Below are positions 55,201-64,000 of a DNA stretch of 64,000 nucleotides, piece after piece. The notes under the pieces were generated by a model that was given only the letters and a program-made list of their open reading frames with translations, did no database searches and had not been told where the DNA came from. Position 1 is the first letter of the stretch, and the number at the start of each line of letters is the position of its first letter. This DNA comes from Hyphomicrobiales bacterium (GTDB taxonomy: Bacteria; Pseudomonadota; Alphaproteobacteria; Rhizobiales; Beijerinckiaceae): the NCBI GenBank assembly GCA_017302635.1, contig JAFLCX010000001.1, forward strand, positions 806,001-870,000. The letters run 5' to 3'. Both the position numbers and the translations under genes were made by a program.

Positions 55201-58200
55201 TCACGCGCTGGTGATGGTCGCAAAGGCTGCGTCGAGCGTCTCATCCTCAAGGCTCTCGAACCGCTGGTTCTCGGTCCAATAGAGCGAGCAGGCGATATTC
55301 GGCTGGCCGAAGGCTTCGCGCGCCACAGCCCGGTAGAGTGCCATCTGCGTCAAAATCTCGACCGAGGGCCCCGCCGGCGGGCGGGTTCCGGTCTTGAAAT
55401 CGAGAATGTCGACACGATCGGAGCGGACACAAACGCGATCAAGGCGCCCGTAAACATGGCGCGTCGAACCGTTGGCCAGCCGAATTGGCCCGGCCATGCT
55501 CACCTCGGCTCTCGATCCTTCCGCAAGAAATGCAGCCAGCTCCGGCGCGGCCAGAGCACGAAGGACCGGTTCGATCCAGGCTTCGACATCGTGAGGCGGC
55601 AAGGTCGGACAAGCATCGCGAACAAGGGCCCGTGCCAGGCGCGCATGTTCGGACTGGGGATGTTTCGGCAGGAATTGAAACAACCGATGCAGAATCACAC
55701 CACGCTTTCGACCGGCAACGCGCAGATGCGACGGAACAGCGCGATCTTCGGCTGAAAATCGCACCACCTGAGACGGACGGATCAAGCGCGGCGGAGGCTC
55801 GGCCATCAAGGGTTGCAGCAGCAGAGCGGGGAGATCGGGCCTCGCATCGACCACCTCGTCAGGCTCGGCGATATCGGCGTCGCACGATGGCGGCCAATGC
55901 AGGATCGGCAATCGGCCCTCCTCCGGGGAGGGCACCTCGATCACCCGTTCGTGTTCCTGCATCGCCTGTTTCACCAGCGCATGCCAGTGCCACTGGGTGA
56001 CAGGCGGCTTCGGGAAATCACCTGGCAGGGCATTGTTGCTCGGTTTGCCGATCCGATGCCCCACCACGTAGAGCCGCTCCCGGGCGCGCGTCAGCCCCAC
56101 GTAAAGCAGGCGGCGATATTCTTCATAGGCCCGGGTTCTCGCCTCGCTCGCAGCCTGTCGGATCGGCGGGGCAGCATCGCCCACGCGGCCGGCCCAGAGC
56201 AGCATGCCGCCGTTCCGGCTCGTAGCGACATGCACTTTGGGATCGGTTGAAGAATGCTTCGTGTTCATCGCATCGGCGACAAAGACAATACGGGCCTCCA
56301 AACCCTTGGCGCCATGAACGGTCATCACCCGAACGCGGCCCTGCCCGGAATCGAGGTCACGCTTAAGCTCGCGCTCCTGCCCCGCCTGCGCAGCAACAAA
56401 CAGCGCGAGCGTGGGCGGATGGCGACGCTGGAAATCCAACGCATCGCCGAGGAAAGCATCAATGGCATCAGCAGCATCCGCACCCAGCCGCTTCAGCATG
56501 GCTGCGCGCCCTGACATTCCGGTCCGGCCGGGGCAATCCTCGATCAGAAGGGTGCTGAGAAAATCGAAGGGCGGCAGGGTATGCGCCCTTTGCTCCAGCA
56601 AGCGAAGTCGCGCCTCGATCGCTGCAAGCCTCGGGTTGCCCGAGCCCGCCAACGCCAGTGCATCGCGCAGGCTGGTCTGTCGTTGTCGGCAGATTGGTTC
56701 GAGATCGAGATCATCAAGCCCGAAAATCGGGGTCTTCAGTGCGATAGCGAGGCTGAGGTCATCCTTCGGGAGCAGGGCTGTCGACGCGATTGCGATCAGG
56801 TCCTGCACGCCGATTTCATGCTGGATTTTCAGCCTGTCGGCACCGGCAACCGGAATATTCCGTTCGCCCAGCGCTCGCAGCAATGTCGAAAAGAACGGCC
56901 CGCGCTTTTGCACGAGGATGAGGATATCCCCAGGTCCGATCGGCTGTCCGGCGGAAATCTCACCGGTCCGGAGCCACTCGTCGATCGTGCCGGCAATCCG
57001 CCGGGCCATGCGCGTGTCCGGGCTGGTGACCTGATAAGAGGGAACCGGCGGCAAGGAGTTGTCTGTCGTCGGCAATGTCTCTTCCAGCGGCCAGCATTCT
57101 ACCAGGCCGGGCAATTTCATCTGCGCCGCGACATGCACGGGCCTTTCACCATCGGCCGAAAGCCCGGCGCGGCGCTGTTCGCACGAGAATACCGCATCGA
57201 TCGCGTCCAGCACGTCCTGACTTGAACGAAACGAAGAGCGGAGCCGCACCGGCCTGTCGACCAGCGTGCCTTTCCCGATCTTGGCAGCGAATTCCTGCCG
57301 CTTCTCCTCGAAAGTGCGAGGTTCGGCCCCTTGAAAAGAGAAGATTGATTGCTTCTCGTCACCCACCACAAACAGGCTGCGCGGGCGCCTCACCTGCCCT
57401 TCTCCAGCGAAAAAATCATCGGTCAGAGCACTGACGATGTCCCACATTTCCGGCGTGGTATCCTGAGCTTCATCGACGAGAATGTGCTCGATGGCAGCAT
57501 CGAGCTTCATCATGACCCAGGCCGCGCGCCCGTCCTGGAGCATGCGGCGCAGGGTGATAATGATATCGTCGAAATCCAGCACGCGTCTCTCGGCCTTCAG
57601 GCGCGAAAAGGTCTTCAGCATCGCGCCGGCAAAAATGTTCATGGCTTGCGAGCGTCGCGCCGAACGCAGCTGGGACCGCGTCTCGAGAAACTCCTCCAAA
57701 GCGGCCTTGAGCATTTCTGGCAAGCCAACCAGATCAGGCCGTGATTTCAGGGCGGCAGCTGCGATAGTTGGCGGTGTCGCGCTTCTGCCATCCGAGTGGA
57801 TACTGATCGCATAAGCCGCCTCGAAGAGCGCCGCGTGGCCTTCGGCGCGCCCGTAAGCCATGAGTTTCTTGGCTGTCTTGATCGTGCTCGGGCCGGGTTT
57901 CAGCGCGAGCAGCGCTTCGCCGATGGCAAGAGCTTCCTCCTGCGTCGGCAGGTTCGCGAGGAACCTCTCTTCGATCGCCGCTTCCGAAACATCCGGCGAG
58001 ATACCGAATCGGGCCTCGATGGCGGCATCCAGCGCGTCCTCTGGCAGCGTTCCGCCACGCGCCTCGATCCGGCGCAACACGCCCATCGCCTCGCGGGTGA
58101 GGGTCGCAAAACTGCCGAGCTTGGTCGCGCGCAGGATCTCCGCGAAAGCGCGGCCCAGCCTTGTTCCGGGATGGGATGCGGCATCGACAAGCGTCGTCCG

Positions 58201-58689
58201 GCGCGCTTCCTCGCGCAATTCTACCGCCTCGATATCTTCCAGAACGGAAAAATCGACCGGCACGCCGGCCTCGATGGGGAACAGGTGCAGCAATCTCTCG
58301 GCGAAGGCATGAATGGTCTGGATTTTCAGACCGCCGGGCGTCTCAACCGCTTCGGCAAAGAGAGAGCGGGCCCGGCGCAGATGGGCCGGGGCGAGGCTCC
58401 CGGTCAGGCCCTGGACGACGCTCTTCAGGTCGTCCTCGGGCAATTCCACCCATCGCGCGAGTTCATCGAAGATCCGGTCCTGCATCTCGGCAGCAGCAGC
58501 CTTCGTGTAGGTCAGGCACAGGATACGATCAGGTGCGACACCTTCGAGCAGCATCCGGATAACACGATCGCGCAGCAGGGTCGTCTTGCCAGCACCGGCA
58601 TTCGCGGACACCCAAACGCTCTCCTGCGGCGCGATTGCGGAACGGCGCGCGCGCGCCTCCTCGTCGGAAATCCGGAAGACCGGCTTCAT
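55201..58689 (-). CDS. addA: AddA helicase-nuclease subunit
   Basis: The 1162-residue protein is a UvrD-type SF1 helicase with Walker [10 protein letters not shown] near residue 30, helicase motif II as LVDEAQD, and a C-terminal RecB-like nuclease with ILDFKTG. With AddB it forms the dsDNA end-resection enzyme that replaces RecBCD. It overlaps addB by 4 bp. Confidence 0.94.
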   Translation of the reverse strand: MKPVFRISDEEARARRSAIAPQESVWVSANAGAGKTTLLRDRVIRMLLEGVAPDRILCLTYTKAAAAEMQDRIFDELARWVELPEDDLKSVVQGLTGSLAPAHLRRARSLFAEAVETPGGLKIQTIHAFAERLLHLFPIEAGVPVDFSVLEDIEAVELREEARRTTLVDAASHPGTRLGRAFAEILRATKLGSFATLTREAMGVLRRIEARGGTLPEDALDAAIEARFGISPDVSEAAIEERFLANLPTQEEALAIGEALLALKPGPSTIKTAKKLMAYGRAEGHAALFEAAYAISIHSDGRSATPPTIAAAALKSRPDLVGLPEMLKAALEEFLETRSQLRSARRSQAMNIFAGAMLKTFSRLKAERRVLDFDDIIITLRRMLQDGRAAWVMMKLDAAIEHILVDEAQDTTPEMWDIVSALTDDFFAGEGQVRRPRSLFVVGDEKQSIFSFQGAEPRTFEEKRQEFAAKIGKGTLVDRPVRLRSSFRSSQDVLDAIDAVFSCEQRRAGLSADGERPVHVAAQMKLPGLVECWPLEETLPTTDNSLPPVPSYQVTSPDTRMARRIAGTIDEWLRTGEISAGQPIGPGDILILVQKRGPFFSTLLRALGERNIPVAGADRLKIQHEIGVQDLIAIASTALLPKDDLSLAIALKTPIFGLDDLDLEPICRQRQTSLRDALALAGSGNPRLAAIEARLRLLEQRAHTLPPFDFLSTLLIEDCPGRTGMSGRAAMLKRLGADAADAIDAFLGDALDFQRRHPPTLALFVAAQAGQERELKRDLDSGQGRVRVMTVHGAKGLEARIVFVADAMNTKHSSTDPKVHVATSRNGGMLLWAGRVGDAAPPIRQAASEARTRAYEEYRRLLYVGLTRARERLYVVGHRIGKPSNNALPGDFPKPPVTQWHWHALVKQAMQEHERVIEVPSPEEGRLPILHWPPSCDADIAEPDEVVDARPDLPALLLQPLMAEPPPRLIRPSQVVRFSAEDRAVPSHLRVAGRKRGVILHRLFQFLPKHPQSEHARLARALVRDACPTLPPHDVEAWIEPVLRALAAPELAAFLAEGSRAEVSMAGPIRLANGSTRHVYGRLDRVCVRSDRVDILDFKTGTRPPAGPSVEILTQMALYRAVAREAFGQPNIACSLYWTENQRFESLEDETLDAAFATITSA

Positions 58690-61600
58690 GCCTCGCTCTC
58701 CTCGTTGCCCTCATCCGACGACGCGAGGCTCCACTCCGCCACGCGGGCGAGATGATCGAAATCGCCAGCCATGCCTTTTTTTGCGGGAGCGAGTTGGGAG
58801 CGATAGCCGACTTGACCGGTCGCCAGCGCTTCGAGATCAGCCTCCAAGGCCCGCCAGGCCTCTTCGGCACATTCATCCAGTGCGGCATCCGCCGTAAAGG
58901 GGCTCCGGGCAATGGGGAGATCCGATCCTCCGATCGGCAGGTAAACGACCGAGCGGATACCTCTGACGGGTGGCAATTCGGCAAAACCACCCCGGCGCAG
59001 GAGCGCCGCAGTCAGCGGCAATTGCGGCGCAAGACCTTGCCGGACATCCACCGATCGCGGCAACGAGCCTGCCTTGTAATCGATGATGGATGCCAGCCCG
59101 TCGACGCCAATCTCAATGCGATCGGCCTTGCCCGTGACCCGAACTTCCTCGCCCTGCGGCAGAGCGAGCGGCAGGTTCGCAAATGTCTCGATGTAAATTC
59201 GGGCGCCCTCCGCCCTCGCTTTGCCATCGAATGCCAAAAAACCATCCGCAATGGCCTCAAAAGCGCTCCACCAGAACTGGAATGCCTCAGGTTCGTGGGC
59301 GAGAGAGCGGAATTCTTCCGTCGCAATGTTCCTCAGGTGCTGGCCGGCACTCTCGGCATCCGCAGCCACCCGCTCACGTGCAAATCGTTCGAGAACCTTG
59401 TGCAGAAGCGTGCCCCGCTGGCGACCATCCGGCTCGGGGTCGAGCGGGTTCAGCGCCTTCAGTCGCAAGATTTTGCGCGCGTAGATCTCGTAGGGATCGC
59501 GCCGGATTTTCTCGACATCTGTGATCGAGATCGTGGCAGGCAGGCGGGGCCGCGCCGGCACGACGAACGGTGGTTCTATGCTCGCACGCGGCCCTGGGTC
59601 TTCCGCTTTCCGGATCGCTTCGAGAAGCGCATTGCCGGCCTGGCACACATGCGTTTTCCACATTTCAAGACCGGCGAAAGCCTCCAGACGCTTGAGAAAG
59701 CGTGAGGGTATGCCCGGGCTCGTTCCAACCCGCTCGGAACGCGTGAGCACGAGATCGCGATTGCCCGCGAGCATCGAGAAGTCGTGCGCGCTCTGGCCGA
59801 TCCGGCGCTCCCCGGGCTGAAGGCCAAGGGCAAGCCGCATCGCACGGTTGAGGAACGGATCGTCGGCCACCGCTGGAGGCACCGAGCCCTCATTCATCCC
59901 ACCCAGAATGATGCGATCGGCCTGCACAAGCCGCGCCTCTAGAAACCCGAGGATTTGCGCCCGGCGTTCCTCGCTGGAAGGTGGGACGACTGCGCGCTTC
60001 AGGGCGGACGTGATAACCTCGCGCAAGTCGCGCGGTTGGAGTTCGAGTTCGCCACCAAACTGGGAAAGATCATCCAGAATCTGTGCGGTGCGGTCGGCTT
60101 CGTCGATGTCAATATCCGAGCCCTCCCGGCATTCATCGAGGGCTCGCGCCAGGGCCGCGATCTGGTCCTGCACGGCTGACGCCACATTCGAGGCACAGAA
60201 GGGCGCGAAAATCGCGTCCAGTTTCTGGCAGAACCGGATGAGTTCGGCTTGCTCCAAGGCCTCGAACCGCCCACCCCACGGCCATCTGGGCTGCGGTTCG
60301 CGCTCAAAGGCTGTGCGGGCCCGCTCGACCCAGGGGATAGCGGGCGGAAAGCGATGCTGCCGGCAGATGAAAATCTCGAGCGCGTCGATCAGGGAGATGA
60401 GCTTTTCGCTCGCCATCCCGAACCGGCACGAGGGTTGGCGCAGGAAAGCCAATGTGGACGCTGAGTCACGCCTGCATGCCGCCTCGAGAAACAGGCGGAT
60501 AAACAGACCTTGCTGGCTCTCGGCCAGACTCGTGCCGGCGGAATCCTCGGCCTCGATGCCAAGGCGGGCGAGTTCATGCACGACCCGACGCGCAAGTCCG
60601 CGATCGGCGGTGACAAGGGCGGCCCGCGCACCGGGATTTTCAAGCGTCTGCCGCATCAGGACGGCAATGGCGCGTGCCTCCTCGCGCTCGTCGGCCGCCT
60701 CGATGACGATCAGTCCGGAAAGGGCTTTCTCCATCGCCAGACCAGAGCGGGTCTGCTGCCAGCGCCCGGCGCTTTCAGCGGGGCGCAACGCCTCGGAGAG
60801 GAGGCGGTTGCGGAATGTCGTGGCCTCATCGGGGGTTCCCAAAGCAACGACCTCCTCGCGATCGATGCCGATGATCTCGAGCGTGCGCTTCAGGCTCGCC
60901 TGCGGATGCGCGAACCGGGTGGGGAGGCTTGACGTCTCTTTGCCGATCAGCGCCCATGCGCCTTCCGAATCTCCCCGATCCAGCACCTGATCCAGACCCG
61001 GCAGGATAACGGCGCCGCGATCAAGCCGCGAAACGGCTCGCATCAGTTCGGCTGTCGCCCTCACCGAACCGGTGGAACCGGCAATTATCACCGGATGCGG
61101 CGAACCGTTCTCTTTCAACCGCTTCGCTTCGTTCGAAATGATGCGCAGCCGCGCCGCGTTCGCATCCTCCGCCTGAAGAAGGCGAAGTTCGCGCGGCCAG
61201 AACCCGGCTGCCAGAGCTAGAAATTCCCGCGTCGAGGACCAGTAATCGTCAAAGCGCGAGGCGTCGAAGTCCTCGGGCGCGACATGGGCGAGGCCGGAGA
61301 GCGGAATGCCCTCGATCGCCATTTCGTCGATGAGAAGCCCCAGTGCATCGGCCAATCCCAGCGTTTCGGCCACTGAAGCCTCAGGCAGGATCTCGCCACG
61401 CGCGGCGCGATCGGCCACAAGCTGCTTCTGCCAGTCCCGAATGGCGGGATGCAGGCGGAAAGCACGCTCCTCGCGCGACATGATCCGGCCCTGATCGGAT
61501 GAGAGCACCGGCTCCGGTTCGGCCAGAAGGGTGTCGTCATCTCCCGCCTCGGCAAGCGGACGAATGTCAGGCAGGACAACCGGACGATCCCCTGCGGCCT

Positions 61601-61787
61601 GCACAAAAGCGCGCTCGAAGAGCTTTGCCGCGCGGCGTGTGGGCACATAGAGCACCAGATCGGCGAGCCAAAGCGGATTGGCTGTCTCGGGCAGCGCAAA
61701 GACCTGGCCGGTCAAGAGGTTCGCGACCAGGGTCCGGGCGAAATCGAGTCCGGGCTCGATCGAAAAGACGTTCGGGGCCGCGCGCAC
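58686..61787 (-). CDS. addB: AddB nuclease subunit
   Basis: This 1033-residue alphaproteobacterial AddB has an inactive helicase-like N-terminal part (no good Walker A) and a C-terminal nuclease domain with RGTLLHKVLERFA and IIDYKAG. I do not see the four-cysteine iron-sulfur motif of Bacillus AddB. GTG 61787 is chosen because GAAGGGG precedes it and it begins just 13 bp after the murU stop; an earlier start would lie inside murU. Confidence 0.88.
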   Translation of the reverse strand: MRAAPNVFSIEPGLDFARTLVANLLTGQVFALPETANPLWLADLVLYVPTRRAAKLFERAFVQAAGDRPVVLPDIRPLAEAGDDDTLLAEPEPVLSSDQGRIMSREERAFRLHPAIRDWQKQLVADRAARGEILPEASVAETLGLADALGLLIDEMAIEGIPLSGLAHVAPEDFDASRFDDYWSSTREFLALAAGFWPRELRLLQAEDANAARLRIISNEAKRLKENGSPHPVIIAGSTGSVRATAELMRAVSRLDRGAVILPGLDQVLDRGDSEGAWALIGKETSSLPTRFAHPQASLKRTLEIIGIDREEVVALGTPDEATTFRNRLLSEALRPAESAGRWQQTRSGLAMEKALSGLIVIEAADEREEARAIAVLMRQTLENPGARAALVTADRGLARRVVHELARLGIEAEDSAGTSLAESQQGLFIRLFLEAACRRDSASTLAFLRQPSCRFGMASEKLISLIDALEIFICRQHRFPPAIPWVERARTAFEREPQPRWPWGGRFEALEQAELIRFCQKLDAIFAPFCASNVASAVQDQIAALARALDECREGSDIDIDEADRTAQILDDLSQFGGELELQPRDLREVITSALKRAVVPPSSEERRAQILGFLEARLVQADRIILGGMNEGSVPPAVADDPFLNRAMRLALGLQPGERRIGQSAHDFSMLAGNRDLVLTRSERVGTSPGIPSRFLKRLEAFAGLEMWKTHVCQAGNALLEAIRKAEDPGPRASIEPPFVVPARPRLPATISITDVEKIRRDPYEIYARKILRLKALNPLDPEPDGRQRGTLLHKVLERFARERVAADAESAGQHLRNIATEEFRSLAHEPEAFQFWWSAFEAIADGFLAFDGKARAEGARIYIETFANLPLALPQGEEVRVTGKADRIEIGVDGLASIIDYKAGSLPRSVDVRQGLAPQLPLTAALLRRGGFAELPPVRGIRSVVYLPIGGSDLPIARSPFTADAALDECAEEAWRALEADLEALATGQVGYRSQLAPAKKGMAGDFDHLARVAEWSLASSDEGNEESEA

Positions 61788-61800
61788 AGGCCCCTTCCTC

Positions 61801-62526
61801 TCAGACAACGCGCAGGCGAAGAGCGGCTTCCGCCTCCGCCAGCGCCTCGGGTGTGCCGACATGCATGAACTGGCCATCGAGACGCAGCCCGAACAGCCTG
61901 CCTTTCGCTTCCGCTTCATCGAAAAGCCGGTTGAGCGAGAAGATTTCCGGCCGCCCGGCAAAGAGTTCGGGCTTGAAAATCGCCACGCCACAATAGGCGA
62001 AGGGTGCCATGCGGCTTTTTCCGGCGCGTTCGAGCCTGCCATCCTGATGCATCAGGAAATCGCCCTTGTTGCCCCAGCCGATCGTCGTGACCGTGGGCGC
62101 GACGAGCAGAAGAATGTCCATGGTGTCGGAATCGAATTCCTCGGCCATTCGCACGATGTTGGAGCGCGGACCATCAATGAAAATCGTATCAGCATTGAGG
62201 CAGAAGAACGGATCATCCCCGAGATGCGGCAAGGCCTTGCGCACGCCGCCACCGGAATCGAGCAGGCCGGCGCGCTCATCCGAGATCAAGATGCGCGGAG
62301 CCTGACGCATCTTGCAATGCGCTTCGATCTGATCAGCGAGGTAATGGACATTGATGACCACTTCCTCGACGCCCGCAGCCACCAGTTGATCGAGATTATG
62401 GTCGAGAAGGGTTTTCCCTCCCGCGACGATCAGCGGCTTCGGATGATTATCCGTGAGTGGGCGCATCCTCGTGCCGAGGCCCGCCGCCAGCAGCATCGCC
62501 GTCCGGATCGGTTTGCGCGCGCTCAT
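61801..62526 (-). CDS. murU: Sugar-1-phosphate nucleotidyltransferase, MurU-like
   Basis: The 241-residue NTP-transferase has the nucleotide loop AMLLAAGLGTRMRPLTDNHPKPL and metal-binding FFCLNADTIF. Together with the upstream AmgK-like kinase domain it matches MurU, which makes UDP-MurNAc in the peptidoglycan-recycling bypass of Gram-negative bacteria. The start at 62526 overlaps the upstream gene by 80 bp; an in-frame ATG at 62496 would shorten the overlap to 50 bp. Neither start has a good ribosome-binding site. Confidence 0.82.
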   Translation of the reverse strand: MSARKPIRTAMLLAAGLGTRMRPLTDNHPKPLIVAGGKTLLDHNLDQLVAAGVEEVVINVHYLADQIEAHCKMRQAPRILISDERAGLLDSGGGVRKALPHLGDDPFFCLNADTIFIDGPRSNIVRMAEEFDSDTMDILLLVAPTVTTIGWGNKGDFLMHQDGRLERAGKSRMAPFAYCGVAIFKPELFAGRPEIFSLNRLFDEAEAKGRLFGLRLDGQFMHVGTPEALAEAEAALRLRVV

Positions 62527-64000
62527 GGGTGGGTTCAGCCTCGAGAATCAATGCAGGGAGATTCGTTTCGTACCATCCCCTGAGCTTTGCCAAGGAGGGA
62601 TGCGCAAGGCAACGCCTGAGATAGGCTTCGACACGCGGCAAATGCTTGAGGTAGGTCGGTTTGCCGTCGCGCCGGTCAAGCCGGATGAAAATCCCGAGGA
62701 TTTTTGTCGCCCTCTGCGCGCCAAGGATGGCGTAAGCGGCGGTGAAGGCCGCGACGTCAAAAGCCGGGTCGCGCAACCGTCGTGCTCGCGCATAGGCACC
62801 GAGCAATTGCAGTTCCAGCGGCTCCGGCACCGTGACGCGCGCATCCTGCAAGAGCGAAGCGACGTCATAGGCCGGATGACCCAGCACGCAATCCTGAAAG
62901 TCGATGATGCCGACCTGCCGGATCCCCTCGCGTTCCGGCAGCCAGATGAGGTTAGGCGAATGATAATCGCGCAACGTCCAGGTTTTCGGGCCCGAGAGCA
63001 CCGGCTCCAGAGTCGAAACCCAATGATCGACAAAGGAGAGCCGCTGGCTCGCATTCGGTGAACGCTTGGCCGAATAGGGAAAATACCAGTCAAGCAGCAA
63101 CTCGGCCTCGATGGTCAGAGCTTCAAGGTCGTAGCGATAAAGCTTGTGGGTCAGGCCATCCGCGACCGGCAATTCGCTGGCGAGCGTGCGCGTATGCAGT
63201 TCGGCGAGAGCCTCTACCGAAGCACGGTAGCGCTCGGGCATCGGGCCGTTTTCGTCCACCACACCCAGCGGACCGAGATCTTCAATCACCAGCAGACCAG
63301 CGTCGAGGTCTGCGCCATAAATCTCGGGCGCGGAGAATCCTTCAGCACGCAGGCCATTCGCGATCGCCACGAAGGCATGAACGCTCTCGGCCAGGTGCAC
63401 GAGTTGCGAATAGGGCTTCCCGAGCCGGATCGGTGGGCCATCCGGTCGACGCGGCGCAATCATCAGGATGCCCCGACGGCCGGAGCTTTCGTCCCAAAGC
63501 CGCTCATAGGCGCGCACCGAGGCATCGCCCATCATGAAATCGCGTCGCGCATCGCCAAAACCGGTGCGATCGAGCAGCGTCTGGATCCATTTGGCGCGCT
63601 CAAGCCGGGCTGAAAAGCTGCCATAACCGGAGAGCGTGAGGCGACGACCAGCCCCTGTGGGGCCGGTGGTTGCGAGTTCGACCTCGAGGCGGTCGGTAGC
63701 GAGAATGTCGCCGGCACGTTCGGCCCATTCCACCAGCACCAGTGCATTTTCGGCTGCATCCTCCCAACCGAGTTCGGCCAGTTCGGCGGGGTCCGCGATG
63801 CGATAGAGATCGGCATGGACGATGTTGAAGCGCGGCCCTTCATAGGTTTGCAGCAAGGTGTAGGTCGGGCTCGGCACTTCCGCCTGCGGATCGGACAGCA
63901 AGGTCCGGATCAAGGCCCGGGCGAACGTGGTCTTTCCGGCCCCCAGCGGCCCGCCCAGGGTGACGAGATCACCGGCACGCAACTCACCCGCGAGACGCGC
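62447..64000 (-). CDS. TsaE-AmgK fusion (partial, runs off window edge)
   Basis: The visible 517 residues are open to the last base of the window. The N-terminal ~140 residues are TsaE, with the P-loop GGPLGAGKTTFARAL and VEWAERAGD, the ATPase of the t6A tRNA-modification complex. From about 160 a phosphotransferase follows with LRDYHSPNLIWLPE (Brenner motif) and GIIDFQDCVLGHPAYD, matching AmgK, which phosphorylates MurNAc and GlcNAc at C1. Such fusions are known in alphaproteobacteria. murU lies immediately downstream, so the recycling function is supported by context. Confidence 0.85.
   Translation of the reverse strand, partial: ARLAGELRAGDLVTLGGPLGAGKTTFARALIRTLLSDPQAEVPSPTYTLLQTYEGPRFNIVHADLYRIADPAELAELGWEDAAENALVLVEWAERAGDILATDRLEVELATTGPTGAGRRLTLSGYGSFSARLERAKWIQTLLDRTGFGDARRDFMMGDASVRAYERLWDESSGRRGILMIAPRRPDGPPIRLGKPYSQLVHLAESVHAFVAIANGLRAEGFSAPEIYGADLDAGLLVIEDLGPLGVVDENGPMPERYRASVEALAELHTRTLASELPVADGLTHKLYRYDLEALTIEAELLLDWYFPYSAKRSPNASQRLSFVDHWVSTLEPVLSGPKTWTLRDYHSPNLIWLPEREGIRQVGIIDFQDCVLGHPAYDVASLLQDARVTVPEPLELQLLGAYARARRLRDPAFDVAAFTAAYAILGAQRATKILGIFIRLDRRDGKPTYLKHLPRVEAYLRRCLAHPSLAKLRGWYETNLPALILEAEPTHERAQTDPDGDAAGGGPRHEDAPTHG

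Noticed and set aside
61788..62042. A longer N terminus for AddB
   Set aside because: The added residues lie inside murU in another frame and show no AddB-like sequence. GTG 61787 has a good ribosome-binding site.
1..64000. CRISPR arrays, insertion sequences, prophage or other mobile genes
   Set aside because: I found no regularly spaced repeats, transposase or integrase motifs, or phage genes. The only repeats are short palindromic intergenic elements and the 18-bp promoter repeat.

Overview
The window reads as chromosomal DNA of a high-GC alphaproteobacterium, most likely of the order Hyphomicrobiales (Rhizobiales). I infer this from the GC-rich codon use, the addB-addA-trxA / folC-accD-trpABF neighbourhood, an AccD that has lost its zinc-ribbon cysteines, a Mur-type Fur protein beside sitABCD, a TsaE-AmgK fusion next to MurU, and two repeat types that I recognise from Rhizobiales intergenic DNA. 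I see no insertion sequence, prophage, CRISPR array or plasmid gene. It is essentially core genome with a large nitrogen-acquisition block.

Layout. 1-3180: tRNA-Gly(CCC), then a puuD / allantoate amidohydrolase / DUF3830 operon for urate and ureide use, with a good sigma-54 promoter in front. 3186-7277: mur and, divergently, sitABCD for manganese (or iron), with two tandem Mur-like operators between them. 7261-10925: an acyltransferase, a small metal-binding protein and a copper P-type ATPase. 10922-23507 (minus strand): the complete assimilatory nitrate system, read in the order nasT-nasS, nrtA, nrtB-nrtD-nirB-nirD-nasA-cysG. 23698-29284: an RraA-like / DapA-like pair, hppD with a divergent Lrp regulator, and an SbmA/BacA-like ABC transporter. 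29531-35732 (minus): hisG-hisZ, hisS, a small orphan protein, an omega-transaminase and a RidA protein. 35929-39866: a degenerate EAL protein, a HAD hydrolase, a CheY-type receiver and ribF. 40044-48852: ileS-lspA, a secreted protein, an M16 peptidase pair, sppA, ihfB and lapA. 48865-54741: an ornithine-cyclodeaminase relative, trpF-trpB-trpA, accD and folC. 54788-64000 (minus): trxA, addA-addB, murU and a tsaE-amgK fusion cut by the window edge.

The most interesting feature is the regulation of the nitrate genes. Two separate leader regions, one before nrtA and one before nrtB, share the same plan. Each has an identical 18-bp element about 160 bp upstream of the predicted start, an IHF-like site at about -73 and a sigma-54 -24/-12 element. 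Each transcribed leader then has two hairpins with hexanucleotide loops (A at position 1, G at position 4), the second of which shares bases with an intrinsic terminator. This is the expected target of the ANTAR protein NasT, encoded just upstream together with its sensor NasS. Nitrogen limitation (sigma-54) and nitrate or nitrite (NasS-NasT antitermination) would therefore act in series at two places, so that the periplasmic binding protein NrtA is controlled apart from the membrane transporter and the reductases.

Other points of note are base-composition patches inside hisS and ileS, a 75-residue protein resembling only the cap of phosphonoacetaldehyde hydrolase, a palindromic repeat that supplies the stop codon of a transaminase gene, and a catalytic/non-catalytic M16 pair. 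All calls come from reading the sequence; no database search was run.
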